From: Heterotrichella gracilis
Taxonomy: Eukaryota; Sar; Xanthophyceae; Tribonematales; Xanthonemataceae
DNA length: 64,000 nucleotides
Reading direction: 5' to 3'
Assembly (NCBI GenBank): GCA_032358255.1
Contig: JAULBX010030707.1
Location: forward strand, 115,882-179,881
The notes below the pieces were generated by a model that was not told the origin of the DNA, did not search any database, and saw nothing but the letters and a program-made list of their open reading frames with translations. Below are positions 1 through 11,731 of the stretch, one piece after another (the stretch's first letter is position 1; the number at the start of each line of letters is the position of its first letter). A program made the position numbers and the translations under genes.

Positions 1-34
1 ATTTGCACTATGCTGAAATTGCAAGGGACGGTAC

Positions 35-668
35 CTGGAGCACAGGATCACAGACGACAGACTGCTTGGCCAGCTCCTTCTGCACTGCATGCTGCTTGGC
101 CAGGCGGATGGTTTTGATCCACATCCGCCAGCTCTTCCAGAGGCGGAAGCTGTGGAATGTCCTTTTGCTGCGCAGCGCTTGGAAGCAGGCCGTCTCCCGC
201 TTCCATTGCGCCAGGCTCACAAAGTCGGCGGTGCCATCCGCAAAGCGCTGCAGAATCCCCTGGGCCACAAGAGAGTCACATGGGTGAGTGTGGAGGACCC
301 TTATAATGAACGATGCCAAGGATGGTGATTGTGCGCATTGCTTGGCATGGGCAATTGTGTTTTTGCACCTTGATTCCAGGCAGGCAACAGAAAAACCACG
401 GTACCAAATGAACAACAACGCCAAAAGCAGGCACCTGGTTCACATTTGAGGCAAAAAGAGCAAATATTGCTCATTTATTGCACGTACCTTGTCGGTCAGT
501 GTGATCAGCTCTCCAGCGGGAAGCTGCTTGTACTCCACCACCTCCAGGTCGTATGGGTTGAAGTGGACAGAGCTTGCAGGGGTGGCACGCCGCAGGTAGT
601 GCATCTCTGTGATTTCATTGGCGCTTGCATGGGCCAGCAGCTGCTTCCTGTCAAGGTGCTCTAACAGC
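35..668 (-). CDS. Axonemal dynein heavy chain, N-terminal stem fragment
   Basis: Two minus-strand exons, 488..668 and 35..259, join in phase; the gene continues left beyond the window. The first exon encodes NPYDLEVVEY, the second ADGTADFVSLAQWKRE followed by FRLWKSWRMWIKTIRLAK. This NPYDL / FADG / W-rich FR-WK--R-W block is a landmark of the N-terminal tail of axonemal dynein heavy chains, the motors that drive flagellar beating. Donors are GACAAG|GTACGT and CTCCAG|GTACCG; acceptors are CATAG|G and CCCAG|GGG. AAA domains lie outside the window, so the inner- or outer-arm class cannot be told. The N-terminal exons must lie at higher coordinates and are only tentatively seen (next entry). Confidence 0.8.
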
Positions 669-3309
669 CTATGCAGGTTTGAAAACGCAGAGTTCATGTA
701 AAAACTCCCTACAGTGCCATTCCTAAAAACATCCTGGTTCAAGCAAGCCCTCGTGCACAGCAGGACGCAACGCAAAATTCTGGCGGGAAAGGTGGCTCCA
801 TTGCCAACTGCCTGCGTCCACCCACCGACCACCGCTAACACCTACTAGTGGTGACCTCAAAACCCCAAAGATCAAACCCTAGACCTTGTACATTACGCAT
901 TTTTCGAGTTTTACCCGACCACCAATACCACCTACTGAGAGCAAAACATTTCCCACAACTGTGTGACATCAAATGCAGCCTGCAGTGCTTACGGACGGCT
1001 ATGCTGCGCAGGCAGTGGCACCCGTCACAGGGACTTGCTGGCAGCTGGTAATCGATGCCATGCAAATGGTGGTATTGGGTGGCCTTTAAAGTAATAAATA
1101 TGTTTTTTGAGAGCTATTACTACAAAAACTTTAGCAAAATAATAATAAAAATTGATTGCAAATGGTGTACATATTCATCAGCCGGCCTGGAAGCACTGCA
1201 ACCTCAGCCCTGCCTTATGCGCATGCCCTGCTGCCCAATGCACTGGAGGCTTACCATGTGTACTGCGCCCTGCCACTTGCCCCGTGTTGGCGCCTTTCCG
1301 GAGGAGGCTCCGCCGCAGTAAGCACCGCCCCTGCATTGTGTGCGGACCTCAGTACACCCTGGTAGGTCGTAAGGGAATAAACCCCTTAACGTGCCAGAGT
1401 CTCTTTAGGGTTTAGGGCTAGAATGAAACCCTACTGCCAGCGGAACCAGGTGTAGACGGTCAGGCAGGTGCGCAGTACAGTATTGGCCCTTTCCAGCGAC
1501 AACAACATGCGCATCACCATTTAGGATCCATTCGTCTGCTAGGTTGTGAGCATCGGTGGTATGCTTACTTTGTGAGGGGCTGTGGACAGCAGCATCTGAG
1601 GGTTGCGCAGCCACATCTTGTTCTGTAGTTGCAACAACCCTTACTGCAGGTCCCTCCTGGTGTGGCTGCGAGCACCAGCAAGGACTTGATCAACCTCCTG
1701 ATTGAAGGCAGAACTGCAGCACAGCGTTGGTGCGCAGAATGCACATACCTTTGATACCTTGCTCCGCCCCTTGGTGTTCTGCTCCTTGAGGCATATGCTA
1801 GCCAGAAGCTCCCCCGGACGCTGTGGCACCAGTGCAGCCTGTCAGTATCCTTTTTTTTGAACCTGTTTAACTAGTGTAAGCATAGCAACATACCTTCCTG
1901 TGCAGATGTGCCGGGGTGCTCCCATCCATGCTGTTCAAGGCAGGACAGCCCAGTTGCGCTCAGCTTGCAGCATGGCAAACCCTGCCAAGGAAAGTGTGAA
2001 AGCTAAAGGATGGCAAGCGCCTGAGGATATAGCAGTGAATGGGTATATAGGGGCGGCGTATTCATAGCTCACACACTGGAACTCGTTGAAGGGCACTAAC
2101 AGAGACTTTGACTGGGAACACAAGGCTTTTGTGGGCAACGAACCCTGATACAATAGTGCCTGTCGCAACGCTATAATCTTCTTACGACTTTCAAAGTGAT
2201 ACAGTGATAAATGCAGGTTGATTTGTGATGTTTATGAGCCCACAGCAAAACCACAATCGGTCAGGTTTTGGGCTTGCCTGCCACAAGTGCAGAAAAAACC
2301 GCCTTGGCACAACCAATACCGCTTAGACGTTCGCACAGTGTACATAATTGAGCGATTGCATTTCTTGCTAGACTTGTGACAAGTTGGGAGGTATTGGGTT
2401 GGTTTTGTACAACGCAAGTATAGAACCAACGAGCTATGTGTTGACCTCAACCATATGCATCCATACAAGCCAACTCGTACACTAGCGTGCTCAAACCCTA
2501 GAAAAGGCGCAAGAGCCACAGACCCAGAAAAATGTAGGATTTACACAACCCACCTCTTTCTGCCGGGCTGTGCAGCTGCAGCAAAAGCATGTTTCTTACT
2601 CCGCTGCCAGGACATGCGGGGCCTGCATGCGATAGCGAAACCCTCGACCCAATACTAAGTACGTGTACGTCGAAACCGCAGTGTATCCTCCAAATTAGCT
2701 TGTACGCAAAAACCACCTGTGTTGACACCAAAAAAACTCTCCATTTGCATACAAAACCCTCATATGAATGCTATCCATACTGCCCGGTGCACTGTCTGCG
2801 TGAGGTCGACCTCGCTCATTCGTGAAAAAGTGGGGCCCACATTGTGGGCCACAACTTGGCAAACATCTACACGTGTACGGTAGATGTAGCGTACTACACA
2901 ATCCAAGCTGGTTGTTGCTGACACAACCCTGACAGTTCGCTCGCTAAATTATTGTGTGTGGAATACTTTTGTATAGGTACGTACTGCCTACTCCGAAGTT
3001 GAACGCAGCCCACTTTCCACAAGCCTCGATCTCTGTCAAGGGCGGTGTTGTGAGAAAGGAGCACCCTGTGTCGTGACATCCGTTTGCAGCATATACCTTG
3101 GCCTGTCATTAGCCAGCTGAGCAGCCCATCATCACCTTACAGCCACATCGCTGACGCCCATCTGGACGCTCAACGACTTTCAGCTGCCCTGGACCGCACC
3201 ATACGCCTCCATGTACCCGAAACCAGCCAGATCCCCGCCCCCCAGACCTCCATGATGACTGGCCGATGCCGATGATAGCGGCCTGGCAAGTGACTACTCG
3301 CCCACCAGC
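669..3309. other. Region between dynein and SGNH genes
   Basis: Apart from the two tentative dynein exons I find no supported gene here. The stretch is less GC-rich than the exons around it and has scattered AAACCCTA-type motifs, for example near 866-885 and 2490-2505. It should contain the divergent promoters of the dynein gene (minus) and the SGNH hydrolase gene (plus), but no clear TATA box or other element could be assigned. Confidence 0.5.
1568..1820 (-). CDS. Possible upstream exons of the dynein heavy chain
   Basis: Two open blocks on the minus strand could be N-terminal dynein exons. One runs from an acceptor near 1820 through PGELLASICLKEQNTKGRSK to an AAAG|GTATGT donor near 1750. 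The other contains QNKMWLRNPQMLLSTAPHK and ends at a CACAAA|GTAAGC donor near 1568. Their composition and splice signals look coding, but I see no diagnostic family motif, and at least one more exon is needed to restore phase into the exon at 668. Confidence 0.3.
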
Positions 3310-6300
3310 ATGGCCCACATGCACGCCTCGCCCGCACCGCTATGGCTGCTGTGGGCAGCCGTCTGGCTCGCAACCTGCTCGGCCATGGTGTACCCTCCCA
3401 TCGGCTCGTGTGCCACCTCCCCATCCGCGCTCGAAGCACGCAGGCGGGAGCCTTTCAACGAGGTTCGCCTTGTCACCCACCAGAGACTACCTGAGGACTC
3501 GGCCTTTCTGCGCAACGGCACGGAGGTACGAAGCCGACGCCATGATGCCCTGAAACTGGAATGAACCTTAAACTTGTGGGGCGCTGCAAATCTGCAAAAC
3601 CCTGGTGGCTTGACAAACCGCCTCGGAGGATCCTTTTTGGCGTATGCATGGACCATGATTTATACAGGGTTACGTCAAGTTGTCAAGAGATTTGCTGATG
3701 CCTTAATCACGCACCTCCTGCAGGTGCAGGTATCTCATATCAACTAGTAAGCTATTCATGTCCGAGTTTGGCCCTCCCGGCAGCACGCTTGTATGCACCC
3801 TTTGCAGCATGCCCTCCTCTCCACCTCCCCCTTCTGCCTTGTCCTGCTTTTAATAATAGATACCAAGCAGCAAAGTTAAAGTCCAACTGCCCTTTCTACT
3901 TGCTGCAGTGGCCTATTCTGAACCAGATCTACACTTATGAGCCAGCGCTGCCCGCATCCAGACTGGCGCTGGCTCGGGGGGTGACAGGCAACGCCTCACG
4001 CATGCGCTCTGTATTTGCAAGGCTGTTGGCAGGTAAGGGAGGCGTGGATGGGGCCCCACGTAGCACAGCTCCCTTGATGCAGATGGGCATGTGAGAGGCA
4101 TGTGGCACGTACTAGGGTTTGGGTGTAAGGTCAGGGTTTACGGTTTGGTCAACAACAGCTGGGTCCGGGGGTGACAGGCGCCTGCGTGCTGTGTTTGCAA
4201 AGCTGCTGGCAGGTAGGGGAGGGCTTGAATTGGACACGGGACCTCTGGCTCTGGGTGGCTTGTGCAAAAGATACCATCTGGGCAGACCACTTAGGGTTTG
4301 AGGATTGGTCCCCATCTGACGCAGAACCCTTGATGCAGATGGGCTCATGAAATGTGTCAGGGTTTGGGATGCAGGGGTAGGGTTCAGGGTGTGGTTAACA
4401 ACAGTTGTGTGACGGGTTTGGTGGACGGTCTGCCATGTAGGTTTGCATGGGCCGTGGCCTGGTGGCAACCCTAAGTACTAAACCCTAACGCAGTCACTCG
4501 AGCGTGTGCAATGCTGGCTCGGCATCTGCATCACTACCATGGCAACATCCTTTATTTAGATTGAAAGCACAAAAGGGTTAACCCTGAACCCTACAGCTGC
4601 ACCTGCAATGCCACCAACCTCAGCCATCCTCCCATACCCACCAACCCCACCCACCCCCCTCTCCCCCCCTCCCAGGCCAGCCCATCACGGCCGTCATGCT
4701 AGGTGGCAGTGTGACCGCAGCAGCAGGAGCCATGTACCCCGCGCAGGAGGGGTACGCATACCAGGTATGGCGGGGGCACCTGGCAGAATGAGCGCCCTGC
4801 TAGGCTGGCTTTCTGTCACTATCGCTTTGCATGTTGAGGGACGCATTGGCAACGCCCCTGTACATGGAGAGGAGGCATGCGGTTTTTCTTTCCTTGCATG
4901 CTCAAACCCTAATCCCTGTGATTCTAAACCCTAACCACATGCCTCCCAGGTGCTAACGTTCATCAACACACCCATGGATCAACCTGCACCCCGTCCACGC
5001 CTCCTCAGCCCCTAAACCCAAACCGGATGCCTTGCAAAATGCTGATATGAGTTAACACCGTTTTACAGTACCCCGGGCCTCCACATCCTGAACCCCTTAA
5101 CCCTAAAACCTGTATGGTTTATGAACCCAACCCCTACGTAAAGCCTAAACCAACGCCTCCCTGTTGCTGATGTGGACTCCTAAGGCCTTACACGTATAGA
5201 TTCCATAAACCTAAACCCTGACACACAAATCCTACATTACGGTACCCTAAACCCTCCACCCCTCAGGTGCTGACGTGGCTCAACACCACCTTCCCGCATC
5301 CCGGCCACCGCCTGCTCAACCCCTCAGTGGGTGGCATCGCCTCGCTGTGGTACATGGCCTGCCTGGAGGACTTTGTGCCCCCAGATGCAGACCTGGTGGT
5401 GCTTGAGTGGACGCTGAACGACTACTTTGTGGCGGGGAAGGACTTTGACTCCGTGTACAGGTAAGGGGGGATGTCTGGCATTTGGCGCTCTGAGTGTTTG
5501 CCAAAGGGGCAAGGGCATGGCAGTGTTGGGTGGCCGCTGGTCTTGATCTGGCTGTACCGTTGGAACAGCTAGAGTGCATAAGTCTTGATAATATACTAGA
5601 GAGCGCTGAACCAACACCTCCGTGGCCGAAAAGGATTTTGCCTCGGTGTACAGGGGTGTGCAGAAGGTGTACTGCTGATGTGTGGTTGTGATGACTCGAT
5701 CTTGTTAACAAAAATTGGGAGGAGACTTTAGTGGAAGCCACTTCTCCTGCACAACAATTCCAGCCTTGCATTACACGCGGACATTGGTGGCACATCGCTA
5801 CACATGCTTTTCATCAACCACTGGCACACCCACCCACCCCACCCCATCCCCTGAATACGGTACCCCACTCAAAACCCCACACGCCCCACCCCACCCACAG
5901 GCAGTCCCATGAGGTCATCCTGCGCCGCCTGCTCTCCCTACCCACCCACACCGCGGTCCTGTACCTCCATTGGTACGCCCCCTTCTACGCCAAGGGGGGG
6001 ATTTTCTTCGAGACCGCAGAGGACGCGCTGGACATTTTCATGGCCCACTACGACATCCCCTCCCTCTCCTTCCGCAACTCGCTGTATGACCTCATACAAG
6101 GGAATGTGACAGGGTACCAGTATGTGCAGATGTTCTGTGACGAGGCCCACCCCAACCAGCTGGGCCACAGGTGAGGAAATGGCATTTGAAAGGGTTAATG
6201 CAATAGTCTGAAATATAGCGCATGTATGTTAGAAAATCATCGTTAAAGATTTATAATAAAATGCAATTGCACCAGGCCATCGCTCGACCTGCTATGCAAG

Positions 6301-8260
6301 GCAGAGATTGAATCCTAGAAAGCACTAAAACCACGGCGGGGGCGTGGAGAGAAATACAGTGTTAATATAATCTATGCTGATCCTTATGCCGTACCCTCCC
6401 CTAGGTACTTATCAGACATCGTGATCGCCTACCTGCAAGACGTGGCCGCTGACGTGGCGCTCAATCCGCTGACTCAGCGCGACACCGATGCCCTGTCAGC
6501 GCCCCTCATGGACCCCCTGCTGCCCTACGACACCACGGGGTCCAGCTGGTGCAGGCGAAACCATGCGCTGGAGGAGGTGCAGGTGGCGGCGAACCAGGTG
6601 CGGGGTGCGGGGGGGGGACCAAAGGGGGCGCATAGGTGGGGGATTGTGGAAATAAGATCAATAAAGTCGGAGGCCAGCATTCTGTTGCCTGCTGATTTGA
6701 ATCTAGACCGTGCATTGGATGTATGATCCCAGATGGCCTCGTTCTCAAACATTTCATTTCTGCCTCGAGTAACGCCCACCTACTTGAGACCAGGGGCGCA
6801 TTTATCCATCTGTATACATTTGTTCATGCGTTTTTCCCATTTTGCAGGGCTGGCAGTACACCCCCCTGCACTACAACGGCCAGGACGGGTTTGGCTACTC
6901 CACCACCACGCCTGGTGCGCTGCTGCGGCTGAAGCTCCAACCCGCCCAGTGCGGCGAGCCTGCGGTGTACGGGGAGGGGTCGGTGGTCGGTGTGGGGTAC
7001 ATCAAGGCATTTGGTGCTTTGGGCAGCGCCACGTTGAGCTGTGTGGAGGGGTGCACATGTGACACACAGGTGCGCAAACCCTAAACCCTAAACCCAAAAA
7101 TAGGGTGCCTCTCTAGGGTGGGATCTAGGTAGGTCATGCAGGGTCATAATCACAAGTAATTTGGTGCGGGGGCCCAGCGCCACATTGAGCTGCGTGGATG
7201 GGTGCACGTGTGACACGCAGGTGTGCAAACCCTAAACCCTAATGCTTGATGGCGTAGACCGTCTCCTTGAAGCTGGTGGTGTGGAGCATGTCCGTGGGCG
7301 TGATCATGCGGCATGAGCTGTGATATAGGTAAATCATGTAGATGCTTAGGGAGAAAAGCAGAAAGGGATCGCACACAGGCGGAGCTAGTGGGTTGCAGGG
7401 GAGGCGCACTAGCACCAGGTGTGCTTGATAGATCATCCACCCCGTGACACCCACCTTCCTTCAAATTCGGTGGGAAATTTGTGGCCGCTTTTGACGTGCG
7501 CCCACCCACCTTGGTACAGATGCTTGATGCCAGCAGCCAGCGCAACGTGTCTGAGGAGTCCTGGGCCTACCTGTCAGTTGCACAGACCCAGGCCTGCGCC
7601 CTGGAGCTCAAAACAGGTGGGGATGGCAGCAGATGGCAGGGGAAATGGTGGTCACATATAGTAATAGCATTTCCTCAAAGGTAATGTCCTCCTTTTTGTT
7701 ACCTCCTTCAGGAGGTTTCGTATGGACCTGCCCAGGAACGCGCTGCACGCATGCCATTCATCAAGGTTACATCAAATATATGTTCACATTGCAGGCATCG
7801 GGTATAGGATGGTATCTCCGTGTTCTTGTTATGTTCTGTAAATTTTTTAAATATTTTCATTATCATATGAATTCCAGCCTTGAAGCTAAATCAGCCAGGT
7901 CACATTGCATACCCGGGGATGCAAATCTGTGATGCTCTGTAAGATGTACAGATAGCTGCTTTCACATATCTATTTAACGTGTAAATCTGCGCACACAGGC
8001 GACGCACCAGCGGCCCCCGGCACCGTACACATCAAATTAACCTGTAATTTGCGCACACAGGCGACGCACCAGCGGCCCCCGGCACCACCTTGAGCTTCCA
8101 CCTCACCGCGCTCAGCGTCAGCTGCAGCAGGCCAGCCACCGCGCAGTACTTCCAGAAAGCCGACCTGGCCAAGGTCAAGTCCCACGAGGATGAAACGGAT
8201 GCGCGCTGTGCCGTGGGGCAGCCTGTGCTGGGGGGCCACGTGTGCCCCGGGAATGCGTGA
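3310..8260 (+). CDS. Secreted SGNH/GDSL-type hydrolase
   Basis: Nine exons: 3310..3525, 3909..4032, 4676..4764, 5267..5460, 5901..6170, 6405..6597, 6848..7069, 7520..7616, 8061..8260; all phases agree and give about 534 residues. The ATG at 3310 starts a hydrophobic signal-like segment (PLWLLWAAVWLATC). Catalytic blocks are visible: LGGSVTA with the nucleophile Ser near residue 125, a TLNDY block with Asn near 194, and DEAHPNQLGH with Asp/His near 288/291. SGNH enzymes hydrolyse esters of lipids or carbohydrates; the substrate here is unknown. The Cys-rich C-terminal third (CVEGCTCDT and later) is unlike a bare esterase and may be an extracellular accessory domain. Exon 8 is the weakest call: the frame is open upstream of 7520, but no AG acceptor fits there. 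Several exon edges are duplicated inside the introns (separate entries). Confidence 0.75.
3968..4222 (+). repeat. Duplicated exon 2 donor end of the SGNH gene
   Basis: The last ~65 bases of exon 2 plus its donor (3968-4040) recur, diverged, at 4157-4222. The copy still reads in frame as GVTG..LRAVFAKLLAG and still has a GCAG|GTAGGG donor. TTTAGGG-like motifs follow each copy. Confidence 0.85.
4943..5300 (+). repeat. Decoy copy of the exon 4 acceptor
   Basis: The sequence CTCCCAGGTGCTAACG at about 4945 and its following bases resemble the true exon 4 acceptor CCTCAG|GTGCTGACG at 5262, including the TTCATCAACAC / GGCTCAACAC continuation. A weaker third copy is near 5157. AAACCCTA motifs separate them. 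Confidence 0.7.
5427..5655 (+). repeat. Decoy copy of the exon 4 donor
   Basis: The exon 4 end GACTTTGACTCCGTGTACAG|GTAAGG (about 5440-5465) recurs at about 5628-5655 as GATTTTGCCTCGGTGTACAG|GGGTGT. The copy has lost the clean donor consensus. Confidence 0.7.
7021..7243 (+). repeat. Duplicated exon 7 donor end with telomere-type motifs
   Basis: The last ~45 bases of exon 7, its donor and the following CAAACCCTAAACCCTAA (7021-7095) are repeated at about 7173-7243. Both copies end in a usable donor (CACAG|GTGCGC and CGCAG|GTGTGC), so two alternative exon 7 ends are possible. Confidence 0.85.
7989..8096 (+). repeat. Near-perfect 46-base duplication of the last acceptor
   Basis: 7989-8034 and 8051-8096 are direct repeats (period 62) holding the acceptor CACACAG|GCGACG and the first codons of exon 9. 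Only the downstream copy continues in frame to the stop. Confidence 0.9.
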
Positions 8261-9761
8261 AGGGGGCGGTGGGGTGGGTGGGTCTTTGGGGGGGTGCAGG
8301 GGAAATGGGGCAGGGTGCTTTGCTGAAAGGGGGCAGGGTGTATGCGCACCATGGGTTGCACGCATTTGTTGCTGGTAGAGTTTACGTTGACATTGAGCTT
8401 GTTTTTACTTTGTTTACCCATGCTATCCCTTGTGGCAGTCATGCACCAGCTCTTTGTAGTGGCCCATCGAGTGCAGGCAACCCCCACGTGGCACCTCCTA
8501 CATTTACTACACCCAAGGGGGTTGTGTCAGAGTCAGCATGATGTGCCTCAGAAGCAAATTGTGATATTTGTGCATTTGCAAAATTCATGCCGTTTGAAGG
8601 ATGCATTTTCTACTTTACTGTTTGCGGGGGACCGTCCCCCAATTATTGTGCTATGTTGCCTGCATTAAAACTGCACATTGCCAATTGACATTCAACGCAC
8701 TGAAAACTGAAATTCTCATTGGTTTCCACTTATTTTTGTTGGGAAGGATTGCAAGAAAGGCCGGCCCTTTTTGGGAAAGGGAAGTCTCGAATAAGCATTG
8801 CTATTTACCCAGATTCATCACTGACGGAACGGTTCCGTCATGGCTGGGTCTTCAATCATAATGCTCTAATCATAGGATGCCCAATGATTGTGACTCGTAC
8901 TTGTACAAACATCACTCGGAGTCAGCAAAGCCCTGATAATGTATCGGTCCAGTTTTACAACGGCTGAAAGTACAGTGCTTTACCCAGGAATAAAACAAAG
9001 AGGAAATCAAGCGGGCCTACATAATATGCTATTAGCCCTATTATTTGACCTATCCATGTAAATTGGTCTACGCCTCAGGCAGTCTGGCGAAGAAGGTTTC
9101 AACGCCCTCGCCTAAGTCACATGCCAGTGCTGGCGGGGCCTGCCCTAGCAAACCGTCCTATCTCAAAAAAGTTGAAACTAATTTCCAAACTGATGAGACT
9201 CAATACTGCCAGTGGCACTGGCTCAAGGATGCATTACCGTACTGGACATTGTCAACAGACAATCCAGCAGACAGCTCACTACTGCGCGTACAGTCACAAC
9301 CCACTAACCTTGAAATAAAGGGCTCAAAGTAACCAGTAAAAGGGGTGTGGCCGGTATAAGATTGCACCACCTTCCCACCAAGTTTGTTGAACTCACAATG
9401 CTGATAACTAACATACAGGGCAAGCTATTGTACAACAAGTTCACCAACCAGAAGGAGAATATACAAAGTGCGTTGGGCGCGAGCGTCGCAAGTGGCAACC
9501 GTTGTGTGCTGTGACCCATGTCCCCCACCAAGAGCCGGGGGTGCGCCACCACCACAAAAATTCGAGGCTGCAAAGCCTTTCAAGCTGTAACATCACGCAA
9601 GGCGCGGCGCGGCGCGGTGTACACACACGGTCCAGAAAATCCTGGGCAGTTCGACCATAAATCCCTATCCTTGGCCAGCTCCCCTCCCAGCTGACAGGAT
9701 TATAACAGTCTGTAGGCAGTGTACAGTTATTCTCAATACAGCGTCATCACCGAGAGTAGTG
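8261..9761. other. Convergent 3' ends of the SGNH and PYRP2-like genes
   Basis: No gene is seen. A TGTAA on the plus strand at 9057-9061 could end the SGNH transcript and a TGTAA on the minus strand (TTACA at 8955-8959) could end the PYRP2-like transcript, so the two 3' UTRs may overlap by about 100 bases. A GCGCGGC repeat lies near 9603-9617. Confidence 0.4.
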
Positions 9762-11731
9762 TCACCAGTAGTCCCTATCCATGGTCATCACGGAGGAGGA
9801 AGGCTTGGGCGCCTCCTCCTCTTCCTCCTCCAACTCTAGCCCATCTTCATCAAACTGTGGAAACAACACGGTGGAATCAGTGACCAATGCAAACGCAGGG
9901 GCTGTGCAGGTGGGGTGGTGATGAGGTGCAAACAGTGCTATTCAAGGGTAATCGAAACGTTGGAGAACAGTAGGGCCGTGGACGCAAGCACATTGTGTGG
10001 TAGTGCCAAGCAGGGAGCTTCTCTTACCTTGGAGCCCACCAGGCCCTCGTATCTGAACAGCTGCTTGAGGTTGACAAAGGACACCTCCTCCAGGGAGCGC
10101 ACCACCAGGTCAGCGGCCTTCAGCTCATACACAGGGCTCCTAGAGGCCACCGCCACGCACTTCATCCCACACTCGTGTGCCGCCTCGATGCTGTGGTTCG
10201 AGCTGCCCACCACCACGCAGCGCGGGGGCGGCCTCCCCAGCAGCTGCGCCGCATACAGGTAGGGCTCGGGGTCTGGCCGGCTGCGGTACACATCCTCCGC
10301 AGACACGATGGATGCAAAGGCGCCGGACAGGCTCACCGCCACTAGCTCAGCCTTGGTGCGCGCCTCTGGGGCAGAGGAGACGAGTGCCACTGGTACCTGC
10401 AGGGTCACCTCAGTGTCAGCCCACGGCAAGAGTATCACACAAAGTCCTTAGTGTCAGCAGGGCAGCAGTTGTTTAAAGTCTGCACTGCCCTTCAACAAAG
10501 AGTCTTTATAGAAGCAGTCATGTCAACTATGAACAGTGCGGGATAAGCATAATAAGTATCCAGGAGAGCAGAAAGAGCCACCCCATCAAGGACTCAAGCA
10601 GGGGTAATGAGATACCCCTAACGGTTGTGGAGAGTGCATACCTGGTGGGAGGTCACAGTAGCAAGAAACAGTCTCCATATAAGCAACCATGTCACCAATG
10701 GTCAACGCGGGTTTAGCATAATAAGAACTAATGAGAGCAGAAAGAGCCACCCCATCACGGACTTGAGAGCAGGGGTAATGCCACGCCCTAAAGGTTGTGG
10801 ATCGTGCATACCTGGTGGGAGGTCACAGTGGCGAGGAACTTGTCCACTCCGGCACCCGAGTACGCCTTCCGCTCGCCTGTCAAGTCCCTGTAGATCTGCT
10901 CCTTGCGCACAGCCAGCCTCCGCAGCTCCACAGGGTTGCGCGTCCAACAGAACACCTCTGACACCGCCTGCACATGCCAAGAGATCAAACATGAAAGCAG
11001 GCGAGAGCATATGCCTCAGCGCCCAAGGTATTCCCCAACACCCAACCACGTTGCGGTGGGTCCTGTCCCAAGACCTATGCTGAAACCAAGGCCAAACATC
11101 CACCACACATGTGGTGATGAGACAATCCATCCCTTGGACAGTCCAGTCAACTGCCCTTGCGTGCTGAAGCACAAAAGGTGCATATGGAAACCGTTACTAA
11201 AAGAAGATCTGGGCACACCTGCTCTGCCTTCATGCCAATCGCCCTGGTCAGTGCCCAGTGAAAGGGCTTTTGCTTGCCCTCTTCTTGCGCCAGCCTCACC
11301 CAAGACAACACTTCTGCCTCTGCGCTGTAGTCCACAGCCACACCTTCCAGCTCCATGATCACTCCTATCCAGCCCGTCCCCAGGCGGTGCATGCGTTGCA
11401 AGGGGTTGTGCAACGAGGGGTCGTCCGCCAGGTTCTCAACCGCCTTGGGCAGCTTTTGCAGCTGTTGGAGGTTTGATTGCTCGGATGAGTACCCCTCGCC
11501 GAGGGGCTTTGGAGGGCTTGTGGTCGCATAGCAGGTTGTTTGCAGACCAGGGCGTGATGCGAGCTCCTTGGACCGGCTTCCAACGGCTGGGAACCCATGG
11601 TTTGCGTGCGATGGCGAATGTTGGAGGCGTTTTAAAACGTCCTTCGCTGCATGCCGACTGTGCCCACTGGGTTTCTCCAGCACCAGGCGCCCACACTGCA
11701 CAACGTGGCTACCAGCAACCGCGGTTGGCAT
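9762..11731 (-). CDS. PYRP2: PYRP2-like HAD phosphatase (riboflavin biosynthesis)
   Basis: Four minus-strand exons, 11219..11731, 10812..10967, 10028..10396 and 9762..9854, give 376 residues with every intron in phase 0. The first ~100 residues look like a plastid transit peptide plus linker. The core follows the plant 5-amino-6-(5-phospho-D-ribitylamino)uracil phosphatase PYRP2 family: MELEGVAVDY, EVFCWTRNPVELRRLA, VSSAPEARTKAEL (motif II-like), RPDPEPYLYAAQLL (motif III) and CVVVGSSNHSIEAAH (motif IV). The usual motif I DxD is replaced by ELEGVAVD; family members I recall also have a variant motif I. The tail is acidic (six consecutive Glu) with SSSV, as in plant homologues. The predicted role is dephosphorylation of the pyrimidine intermediate before lumazine synthase, in the chloroplast. 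Another HAD substrate remains possible. Confidence 0.83.
10508..10850 (-). repeat. ~170-base tandem duplication covering the exon 2 donor of the PYRP2-like gene
   Basis: 10508-10676 and 10677-10850 are diverged tandem copies, both with CATACCTGGTGGGAGGTCAC, the minus-strand end of exon 2 and its CACCAG|GTATG donor. Only the copy at 10812 is joined to the rest of the exon; the copy near 10640 is an orphan donor inside the intron. Confidence 0.85.
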
